From the NCBI GenBank assembly GCA_964638875.1, contig CAZXBL010000022.1, positions 1 to 16,734 of the forward strand: a stretch of DNA of 16,734 nucleotides, given 5' to 3'. How positions within the stretch are numbered: the first letter of the stretch is position 1; every line of letters starts with the position of its first letter. The position numbers and the translations under genes are program-made. This stretch comes from JALRHH01 sp964638875. Lineage in GTDB: Bacteria > Patescibacteriota > Saccharimonadia > Saccharimonadales > JALRHH01. Under the pieces are notes generated by a model, which saw only the letters and a list, made by a program, of their open reading frames with translations, made no database searches and was not told where the DNA came from. Shown one piece after another: positions 1 through 5,184 of this stretch.

Positions 1-1
1 G

Positions 2-466
2 ATTGATGAAACAGCCAAATATATTATGCCCGGCAAGGGTACGCTCGATCAGGCGCTGATGTTTATCCCCAGTGAGGCAATTTACTATGATCTACTTGCC
101 AATAAAGTTGGCTTAGGAAATGTCAGTGGTCGTAACTTAGTACAGTATGCAAGTGAAAAGAAAGTGACCATTGTAGGTCCTAGTACGCTCAGCGCCATGC
201 TGCAAACCATAATGCAAGGTCTTAGAAGCATTGAAATCCACAAAGATACAGAGAAAATCCGTAAAAATATCGAACAGCTTGGTAAGCATTTGGTAGCGCA
301 CAATGCATACATGCAAAAGCTGGGGAACTCGCTAGGCAGCACTGTGAACCACTATAATGCTACTTATAAGGAACTTGGTAAAGTCGACCGTGACATAGTG
401 AAAATAACCGATAGTAGTCCTCTGGTCGAGCCGTTATTACTTGAAAAGCCCACAATAGATGATTAA
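2..466 (+). CDS. rmuC: RmuC family DNA recombination protein, C-terminal part
   Basis: This is the C-terminal part of a RmuC-family protein; the frame is already open at base 2, so the start lies outside the window. RmuC proteins have a restriction-endonuclease-like fold and are linked to limiting inversions and recombination at repeats. The visible 154 codons carry the family's usual core: a segment reading MFIPSEAIYYDLL, then KKVTIVGPSTLSAML, then a helical tail with regularly spaced hydrophobic residues ending in LGKVDRDIVK, which resembles the coiled C-terminal region of RmuC. The TAA stop (464-466) overlaps the stop of the convergent glycoside hydrolase gene by four bases. Family assignment is firm; the exact cellular role in this organism is not shown by the sequence. 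Confidence 0.9.
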   Translation: MDETAKYIMPGKGTLDQALMFIPSEAIYYDLLANKVGLGNVSGRNLVQYASEKKVTIVGPSTLSAMLQTIMQGLRSIEIHKDTEKIRKNIEQLGKHLVAHNAYMQKLGNSLGSTVNHYNATYKELGKVDRDIVKITDSSPLVEPLLLEKPTIDD

Positions 467-1776
467 CGTTTTGCGAGGTCAATCGCGAGTGCTGCTGTCC
501 AAGAGAAGTTCTCTGATCCAGCGGGTTCGCCTGAATTTGGTTTGAAATATTCGTAGAAACCACCCTTTTGAATGAGCTCCAACGTAGATTCTTTCAAAGC
601 ATTAGCATGATCTGTAAAGCCCATACGTTCTAACCCATCGATGATGAGCCAATTAGTATTTATCCAGGTAGGCCCTTGCCAGTAGCCCTCTTCGTTAAAT
701 AGTGGTGAACTCACTGGCACTGATGGGACAGGGTAGCTGGTCCCGAATGAATATTGATTTTCGATCAACCGCACTAGTATCTTGGCTTTTTCTTTGGTAA
801 TCGTACCAGCATATAGGGGCATTAAAGTCGCGATTGTAGATTGTTTCAAGAATGTGTGACTAACAAAATTACGTGAATAATATTGTCCAGAGTAATCATC
901 CCATAGCTGGTTAAGTGCATGTTCTGTTCGCACCATACTTACAGTCAGCTCTTCAGGCAGTTCTTCGTTTAAATACCTGGCAACTTCTACTAGACGCTGA
1001 TTAGCGCGAATAAATATACAATTATAAGTCAGATCTTCTATGGCAAATAAGGAATGACTAAGGATTTTGTTAATGTTATAGCCCTTGCGCCGCAAACGTC
1101 GCTGCGTACTAAAAAGACCCAGCGCGTCAATGATATTTATACGTTGGGCAGCAGGGATACGTTTAGTGTCATTCCTGAAGAAGTTTATAACGGGCCCTAG
1201 ACGCAGCATTTTGATTGCCCTGATCCAATATGCCAGCTGGTGCTCATGTAATTCTTGCATCCACGGCGGAGTATTATCGAGCCCCGTCTCCCACGGGTGA
1301 ATCTGCAAAACTAAACCTTCCTTATGTGGATCGCGTTCCGCGTACAGCCACTGATGGTAGCTAAGCAGAGCAGGGTAAGTCTGACGATACCAACTGCGAC
1401 GTTCGGCTTTTTTCAACTTTTCGCCAACCAGTACAATCGCTTCCGCTAGCATTGGCGGCTGCGTTATACCAGAAGTCGCACGATCATCTGGGGAGTTTGG
1501 GTTAATGGAACTATTCCAAATGCCCGCATGGCGCTTTGCACCCTCGGCAAAAATCATATTCGGCAACATGCCATTGTGCCATTGCCCGTCCAGCAGACTC
1601 AAGATTTCTTGTTTAGCACGAGCCACATCGTAGTGACGTAACCCAATAGCGACGAAACAACTGTCCCATAACCATTGGTGAGGGTACACGTTACTAGAAG
1701 GGGCCGTGTAGGTCCCTTTATAATTCATGTCAAGAACAGCTTTCGCCCCATCAAGTAAGCCCGACCGTTCGTTCAT
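463..1776 (-). CDS. MGH1-type (GH63-like) glycoside hydrolase
   Basis: A 437-residue protein with the signature blocks of the (alpha/alpha)6-barrel hydrolases grouped with GH63 and the bacterial mannosylglycerate/glucosylglycerate hydrolases. Visible blocks are YPHQWLWDSCF (31-41), HPWETGLDNTPPW (160-172), GYWQGPTWINTNWL (364-377) and YEYFKPNSGEPAGSENFSWT (408-427). By analogy with that family Asp167 in ETGLDN would be the general acid and Glu409 in YEYF the base; about 240 residues separate them, as I recall for characterised members. No signal peptide is seen, so it is probably cytoplasmic, acting on a small glycoside or short oligosaccharide such as a glucosyl- or mannosyl-glycerate solute; the substrate is inference. 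The start has no Shine-Dalgarno sequence but has a TATAAT box 7 bases upstream. It lies 27 bp behind the wHTH-Nudix gene on the same strand. Confidence 0.82.
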   Translation of the reverse strand: MNERSGLLDGAKAVLDMNYKGTYTAPSSNVYPHQWLWDSCFVAIGLRHYDVARAKQEILSLLDGQWHNGMLPNMIFAEGAKRHAGIWNSSINPNSPDDRATSGITQPPMLAEAIVLVGEKLKKAERRSWYRQTYPALLSYHQWLYAERDPHKEGLVLQIHPWETGLDNTPPWMQELHEHQLAYWIRAIKMLRLGPVINFFRNDTKRIPAAQRINIIDALGLFSTQRRLRRKGYNINKILSHSLFAIEDLTYNCIFIRANQRLVEVARYLNEELPEELTVSMVRTEHALNQLWDDYSGQYYSRNFVSHTFLKQSTIATLMPLYAGTITKEKAKILVRLIENQYSFGTSYPVPSVPVSSPLFNEEGYWQGPTWINTNWLIIDGLERMGFTDHANALKESTLELIQKGGFYEYFKPNSGEPAGSENFSWTAALAIDLAKR

Positions 1777-1783
1777 AAGGGTA

Positions 1784-1792
1784 ATTATAGCA
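1784..1792 (-). promoter_or_regulatory. extended -10 promoter giving a leaderless transcript
   Basis: On the minus strand the sequence reads TGCTATAAT, a perfect extended -10 element, followed by the seven bases TACCCTT and then the ATG of the glycoside hydrolase. A transcript starting 6-8 bases after the -10 box would begin at or next to the ATG, so the mRNA would be leaderless; no purine-rich ribosome binding site lies in between. No convincing -35 hexamer is seen, as expected for an extended -10 promoter. Confidence 0.6.
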
Positions 1793-1803
1793 CTAGCAGA
1801 ATG

Positions 1804-2466
1804 TTAGATATGGTATTCAAGTTCAGCGAAGAAAAATCCGGGCTCATCTAATTTTTTCACAAGGTCCGCCATGCTGGGGAGCATTGCCGCATCGGAAAAA
1901 TCCGGTGCGTTATACCAAATATTTTCACCTGTACGGTGTACTTGGGTGACTTCGCCGCTAATATTTTTTGCTTCGAGCATTGTAAAGTGCGTAAAGCTTT
2001 CCATCTGTTTGTTTTTGAAAATTCTGATGTAGCCCGTTCCGACCGGGGCGCAACTTCCAAGCAACCCTGTGCGTAGTGTAAGAATCCGTTCAGCTGTCTC
2101 ACAAACAGTTTCTCGGAGGGTGGGCTCACCATGCACAAATCCGACCAAGCCGTAAGCTGGTTGAGCTAGCCGTTTACGGAGTAACCACCTGTCGCCGTCG
2201 CGAACCACAATCAGCAAGATAGAATGTGCTTGTTCAAGCATTTCCTGCGCACTGAGGTCAGAATTAATTCCCACAGCTTTACCACTTGAGGTTAGGTGAT
2301 ATTTCCCATCTTCACCTTTCTCGACATATTTTTGCTTTATAAGCTGCTGCAAGTGATAGGTAAATATATTGCCTTCTATCGTAGGGGGTTTCAAATCAGC
2401 AAATCGAGCAGCCTCATGGCGGACCAGTTTCTTTAGGATGTCCTTCTGAATATGATGCTCTAGCAT
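1804..2466 (-). CDS. winged-helix plus Nudix-like domain protein
   Basis: A 220-residue two-domain protein. Residues 1-65 look like a winged helix: helical segments, then a wing around KYVEKGEDGKYHLTSSGKA that resembles the wing of many transcription factors. Residues 80-220 look like a Nudix fold: ILLIVVRDGDRWLLRKR (strands), then GLVGFVHGEPTLRETVCETA. Aligned to GX5EX7REUXEEXGU, the box at 113-135 keeps Gly113, Glu119, Arg127 and Gly134, but the catalytic REUXEE stretch reads RILTLR, so the metal-binding glutamates are gone. It may be a ligand-sensing regulator rather than a hydrolase. Known NrtR regulators pair the same two domain types in the opposite order. The ATG is 7 bases after a TATACT box, without a Shine-Dalgarno sequence. 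The likely co-regulated neighbour is the glycoside hydrolase downstream. Confidence 0.7.
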   Translation of the reverse strand: MLEHHIQKDILKKLVRHEAARFADLKPPTIEGNIFTYHLQQLIKQKYVEKGEDGKYHLTSSGKAVGINSDLSAQEMLEQAHSILLIVVRDGDRWLLRKRLAQPAYGLVGFVHGEPTLRETVCETAERILTLRTGLLGSCAPVGTGYIRIFKNKQMESFTHFTMLEAKNISGEVTQVHRTGENIWYNAPDFSDAAMLPSMADLVKKLDEPGFFFAELEYHI

Positions 2467-2473
2467 TTGGTCA

Positions 2474-2502
2474 AGTATATTTGACTCAATACGCTACGTC
2501 TA
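2474..2502 (-). promoter_or_regulatory. promoter of the wHTH-Nudix gene, leaderless
   Basis: Minus strand: TAGACG (-35, positions 2502-2497, four of six matches to TTGACA), 17-base spacer, TATACT (-10, 2479-2474), then TGACCAA and the ATG at 2466-2464. The transcription start would fall at or next to the ATG. The region is shared with the divergent 102-residue gene. Confidence 0.55.
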
Positions 2503-2511
2503 GATTAGAAT
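2481..2511 (+). promoter_or_regulatory. possible promoter of the 102-residue gene
   Basis: TTGACT at 2481-2486 and TAGAAT at 2506-2511, but the spacer is 19 bases, longer than the optimum. It overlaps the divergent minus-strand promoter, so the two genes may compete for polymerase. Weak call. Confidence 0.3.
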
Positions 2512-2549
2512 ACAGTGCTCTTTTACTATTGCTACATAGGAGAAATAAT

Positions 2550-2858
2550 ATGGAACAACTATCACGACAAGACGAAGAGCTAGTACTACAATTTAACGGC
2601 TTACTCTGGGGAGTTTCTGGGCCAGAAGATCTGTTCCCACCAGATGACTTGGATGGAGTAAGAGAGCCTCGACGGCCTGTTGCGCCGCGGGATGCAGAAC
2701 CACAGGCAATCGCTCTGGCATCAGTTTACGATTTAACAGAGGCCCGCAGAGAACGACTAAATGTGACTAACCGATGTACGCCAGTTGTGGGGAGTGTAGC
2801 TCTCGGCACAATTGAAGATACTTTGGCCAGGATTGATAACGTGCTAACGCCAGCCTAA
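2550..2858 (+). CDS. hypothetical 102-residue acidic/proline-rich protein
   Basis: I do not recognise this protein. I chose the ATG at 2550 because AGGAG at 2538-2542 sits 7 bases upstream; an in-frame TTG at 2481 would add 23 residues but lies on the promoter candidate. The 102 residues have no signal peptide or membrane segment. Residues 1-20 could form a helix (MEQLSRQDEELVLQFNGLLW), residues 25-55 are rich in Pro, Asp and Arg and probably disordered, and residues 60-100 alternate charged and hydrophobic positions. It is divergent from the wHTH-Nudix gene and its stop overlaps the yajQ stop by four bases. The good ribosome binding site and the exact fit between neighbours support a real gene; function unknown. 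Confidence 0.6.
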   Translation: MEQLSRQDEELVLQFNGLLWGVSGPEDLFPPDDLDGVREPRRPVAPRDAEPQAIALASVYDLTEARRERLNVTNRCTPVVGSVALGTIEDTLARIDNVLTPA

Positions 2859-3352
2859 CGGAAGTTGTCGAAGTTGACGGGGAAGTCGAAATCTTGAGCT
2901 TTGATCAGCTGCATAACAGCCTGAAGGTCGTCTTTGCTACTAGATGTGACGCGAACAGCATCGCCTTGGATTTGTGATTTAACCTTAGGAAGGTTATCGC
3001 GAATGAGGGAAGTAATTTTCTTTGCTTTTTCTTGATCGAGTCCTTGTTTGAATGGTACTTCTTGAGTGGTCTTGAGGTTACTTTCGACCGCTGATTTACT
3101 GATATCGAGTACTTTCTGGCTCTGTCCGCGTGTCGCTAACTTCTTGCGGAAAATATCTAAAATAGCATCAATTTGCCACTGACCGTTGCCAGTAACTTTG
3201 ATGCCTGTTTTTTCACCGTTCATCCAGTCAAGCTCCGCAGGGGTACCTTTGAAATCATATCGGTTATCAATTTCGCGCTGAGCTTGGTCAAAGACATTGT
3301 TCATCTCTGCCTTATCGTATTCAGAAACTATGTCGAAAGAAAAATTTGCCAT
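2855..3352 (-). CDS. yajQ: YajQ family nucleotide-binding protein
   Basis: A 165-residue protein matching the YajQ/UPF0234 family over its full usual length. The N-terminus reads MANFSFDIVSEYDKAEMNN, followed by REIDNRYDFKGTPAELDW (27-44), KVLDISKSAVESNLKTTQEV in the middle and PKVKSQIQGDAVRVTSSSKD near the end, all typical family blocks. YajQ has two ferredoxin-like folds and binds nucleotides or RNA; some homologues bind cyclic di-GMP, but nothing here shows such signalling. AAGGG lies very close to the ATG (only two bases between), a weak ribosome binding site. The 3' end overlaps the convergent small gene by four bases (CTAA). Confidence 0.93.
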   Translation of the reverse strand: MANFSFDIVSEYDKAEMNNVFDQAQREIDNRYDFKGTPAELDWMNGEKTGIKVTGNGQWQIDAILDIFRKKLATRGQSQKVLDISKSAVESNLKTTQEVPFKQGLDQEKAKKITSLIRDNLPKVKSQIQGDAVRVTSSSKDDLQAVMQLIKAQDFDFPVNFDNFR

Positions 3353-3545
3353 ACCCTTAGTTTCGCATCACAGTGACCTGCTGTCTAGCCAAGCTAGTCA
3401 CCCGCCACTGTTTTTGGCGCAGTAAACAAATTTTCTTCTGTGATTCTCGCACACCGTACCTCAGTACGGCTTGCTCCGATTCTCGAAGAGAAATTGGTTT
3501 CTGCATCCAAATGCGCAACTAAGGCGTTCAAAATCCCATCAAATA
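3353..3545. other. 193-bp structured intergenic block upstream of yajQ
   Basis: No recognised gene. On the minus strand (direction of yajQ) there is a hairpin at 3474-3449: stem GCAAGCCGTAC with GTACGGTGTGC around a TGAG loop, one A-G mismatch and one G-U pair. Nearer yajQ lie CGCC/GGCG arms around a 9-base loop and CTAGC-TTG-GCTAG. GATTCTCG occurs twice on the plus strand (3442-3449 and 3478-3485). Both strands are also open for roughly 50 codons in one frame: on minus a frame containing SRIGASRTEVRCARITEEN and ending TAPKTVAGD, on plus one containing FSSVILAHRTSVRLAPI. Neither has a convincing start and ribosome binding site. It could be a small RNA, a yajQ leader or a dispersed repeat. Confidence 0.4.
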
Positions 3546-3764
3546 CTACTTATAGCAATCAAATGTATCGGGGTTATTAAAATCAGCTCGGCAAGTGTCG
3601 TCGGGTGGTGACTGCTGACTGTCAATAAAATTTAAACCTACTATGACCACCCCGGCGATTACTGCAGAAATGCCGAGCCCTCTGGCTGTACGAACCCAGT
3701 CAGGTTGGCTTTCCCTTTTCCTCGGGTCAATATATTCTGGTTCTTTATCGAAGAAGCCCCTCAT
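3546..3764 (-). CDS. small membrane protein with C-terminal CX11C motif (copy 2)
   Basis: A 72-residue protein of unknown function. It has a charged N-terminal half (residues 1-27), one hydrophobic segment (about 29-47, GLGISAVIAGVVIVGLNFI) and a short C-terminal tail PPDDTCRADFNNPDTFDCYK. With positive residues before the helix (R21-R28 region), the tail is expected outside. The tail holds Cys58 and Cys70, spaced CX11C, identical in spacing and in the DTCR start to the neighbouring gene at 3816-4043, so the two look like paralogues. The ATG at 3764 has no Shine-Dalgarno sequence but lies 6 bases after a GATACT box, so leaderless expression is possible. An extracellular disulfide is inferred. 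Confidence 0.6.
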   Translation of the reverse strand: MRGFFDKEPEYIDPRKRESQPDWVRTARGLGISAVIAGVVIVGLNFIDSQQSPPDDTCRADFNNPDTFDCYK

Positions 3765-3770
3765 GCATTT

Positions 3771-3800
3771 AGTATCTCATCAGGGTACTTGATGTATCAA
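3771..3800 (-). promoter_or_regulatory. possible promoter for the 72-residue gene
   Basis: Minus strand: TTGATA (3800-3795, five of six matches to the -35 consensus), 18-base spacer, GATACT (3776-3771, four of six), then AAATGC and the ATG. The -35 box lies inside an inverted repeat, so a repressor binding there would block it. Confidence 0.4.
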
Positions 3801-3808
3801 GCACCCTA
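3781..3808 (-). repeat. inverted repeat / hairpin between the two CX11C genes
   Basis: In the minus-strand RNA, GGGUGCUUGA pairs with UCAAGUACCC around a UACA loop, ten pairs including one G-U, extendable by an A-U and a U-G pair. The G-U pairs exist only in the minus-strand transcript, which fits an RNA role there; no T run follows, so it is not a standard intrinsic terminator. As DNA, TTGAT-AC-ATCAA is also an operator-like dyad over the -35 box. Confidence 0.6.
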
Positions 3809-3815
3809 TCAAATA

Positions 3816-4043
3816 CTATTCACAATGAGAGTTGCCGTTAGTATCGACAACAATACGACAGGTATCAGGATCAGCAGCTATAACTTCTTGGGCCACTTGG
3901 TAACCCACAACGCCCAAGATGATAGCACCAGCGGCACCACCTAAGTATTTAAGAGCTTTCCATTGACCATCTGTTGCCATTCTTTCAGGCGCCATATAAT
4001 CAATCATTTCTCGACGTTCTTCTGATATAGTAAATAACTTCAT
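3816..4043 (-). CDS. small membrane protein with C-terminal CX11C motif (copy 1)
   Basis: A 75-residue protein of unknown function. I chose the ATG at 4043 rather than an in-frame ATG 11 codons upstream because AAGGA lies 9 bases before it and the upstream start would lie on the operator-like dyad. Residues 1-30 are charged and probably cytoplasmic; 33-52 form one membrane helix (YLGGAAGAIILGVVGYQVAQ); the tail ADPDTCRIVVDTNGNSHCE holds Cys62 and Cys74. Spacing CX11C and the DTCR motif match the downstream 72-residue protein. It has a strong promoter (TTGACT-17-TATAAT), divergent from pheS. A disulfide-stapled outer tail is inferred. Confidence 0.65.
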   Translation of the reverse strand: MKLFTISEERREMIDYMAPERMATDGQWKALKYLGGAAGAIILGVVGYQVAQEVIAADPDTCRIVVDTNGNSHCE

Positions 4044-4059
4044 TAATAATTTCCTTACT

Positions 4060-4076
4060 GTGAGGAATTTCCACAC
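4060..4076 (-). promoter_or_regulatory. 17-bp dyad, candidate operator
   Basis: The plus strand reads GTGAGGAATTTCCACAC: half-sites GTGTGGAA and TTCCTCAC (minus strand) about a central A, seven of eight positions symmetric. It begins about two bases after the predicted transcription start of the 75-residue gene, a classic place for a repressor to block initiation. The symmetry has essentially no loop, so DNA binding is likelier than an RNA hairpin. Confidence 0.45.
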
Positions 4077-4084
4077 AATTGATC

Positions 4085-4113
4085 ATTATAGCATAAGAGA
4101 TATTAAAAGTCAA
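4085..4113 (-). promoter_or_regulatory. sigma-70-type promoter of the CX11C membrane gene pair
   Basis: Minus strand: TTGACT (4113-4108), exactly 17 bases, TATAAT (4090-4085), with TG one base before the -10 box. This is the best canonical promoter in the window. The start of transcription would be near 4078, giving a leader of about 35 bases that contains the dyad and the AAGGA ribosome binding site. Confidence 0.8.
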
Positions 4114-4135
4114 TATGCTCCAGTAATGTCACCTC

Positions 4136-4144
4136 TGGTATACT
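4136..4144 (+). promoter_or_regulatory. extended -10 promoter of the pheS operon
   Basis: TGGTATACT (TGn plus TATACT) ends 11 bases before the pheS ATG. No clear -35 hexamer is seen. A transcript from about 4151 would have a leader of only five bases; the AAAGG at 4145-4149 would then be mostly outside the mRNA unless initiation is earlier. Confidence 0.5.
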
Positions 4145-4155
4145 AAAGGTCAGAA

Positions 4156-5184
4156 ATGAGTTACGACAACCCTAAAATTGCCGAGGTTGCCGCTGTTTTG
4201 AAACAGCGTTTTGATGAGCTTGCGGTAAAATCAGAAATTTTCAAATCAACAGAGCTAAAAGCGCTTTATGCAGACATCCCAACACTTGCACCAGAAGAAC
4301 GTGCATCGTTTGGGCAACAAATAAATACCCTGAAGAAAGAGCTGGAAGCAATGGTCGCGGACGCTGAGATTGCTGACGAAGTAGTTGAGCCAATTGACGT
4401 AACAGCACCGTTTGACGTGAACAGCGACAACAAGCCCTCGTTACTGCCGACTGAGCTCGGCGGGCGACATCCGTTGATGACAGAACTGGACGAAATTCTC
4501 GATATTTTTTACCGAATGGGCTTTGACGCTGTTGAATCCCGCCAGATCGATAACGAATACTACATGTTTACCAGCCTAAACTTCCCACAGGATCACCCAG
4601 CGCGTGATGAATACGATACTTTTGTGACTGAAGAGGGGTTAATTGCACCGGCGCACACTAGTATCATGCAGAACCGTGTGATGAAAGAGCGTAAAAACCA
4701 GCTAGAAGAAGGCAGGCCAATCGCGGTAGTTGTGCCGGGCCGAGTATTTCGTAACGAAGACCTGGATGCTCGCCACGAACATACCTTTTATCAGTTAGAA
4801 GGTATTTACGTAGGCAAAGGTGTTCACGTTGGTCACCTGATGGCCACACTAAAAGAGTTCATGAAGGCCTACTACAAACGCGACGTAGAGATTAAGACGC
4901 AACCATTTTACTTCCCATTCACCGAGCCGTCATTCGAATTTGCGATCAGTTGTCCTTTCTGTGACAAAGTCGGCTGTAACATTTGCGGTGAAGGCTGGAT
5001 CGAACTACTCGGCTGCGGCATGATTCACCCGAATGTGTTGAAAGAAGCAGGCATTGATCCGAATGTCTACACTGGCTTTGCCTGGGGAGTCGGCTTCATG
5101 CGCATGGCAATGATCAAATACAGTATCGAAGACATCCGCTATTTTGAATCCGCAAAACTAGAATTCCTAAGGCAATTCAAATGA
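4156..5184 (+). CDS. pheS: phenylalanyl-tRNA synthetase alpha subunit
   Basis: Catalytic alpha subunit of the (alpha-beta)2 enzyme that charges tRNA-Phe. The 342 residues match the family's usual length: an N-terminal helical, probably coiled-coil tRNA-contacting region (1-75), then the class II core with motif 1 around HPLMTELDEILDIFYRMGF (105-123), motif 2 FRNEDLDARHEHTFYQLEG (198-216) and motif 3 GFAWGVGFMRMAMIKY (307-322; Arg316 is the motif 3 arginine). A four-cysteine cluster, CPFC...GCNIC (Cys266, 269, 274, 277), sits just before GWIELLGCGM and could bind zinc; such a cluster occurs in some bacterial PheS. The TGA stop overlaps the next start (ATGA). It heads an operon that reaches pheT two genes later. 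Confidence 0.96.
   Translation: MSYDNPKIAEVAAVLKQRFDELAVKSEIFKSTELKALYADIPTLAPEERASFGQQINTLKKELEAMVADAEIADEVVEPIDVTAPFDVNSDNKPSLLPTELGGRHPLMTELDEILDIFYRMGFDAVESRQIDNEYYMFTSLNFPQDHPARDEYDTFVTEEGLIAPAHTSIMQNRVMKERKNQLEEGRPIAVVVPGRVFRNEDLDARHEHTFYQLEGIYVGKGVHVGHLMATLKEFMKAYYKRDVEIKTQPFYFPFTEPSFEFAISCPFCDKVGCNICGEGWIELLGCGMIHPNVLKEAGIDPNVYTGFAWGVGFMRMAMIKYSIEDIRYFESAKLEFLRQFK

Noticed and set aside
2481..2549. TTG-initiated extension of the 102-residue gene
   Set aside because: The ATG at 2550 has a well-placed AGGAG and the TTG is part of a TTGACT promoter-like hexamer.
3442..3485. Direct repeat GATTCTCG as possible attachment or insertion site duplication
   Set aside because: Only 8 bp, no integrase or transposase nearby, and the sequence in between is part of the hairpin block.
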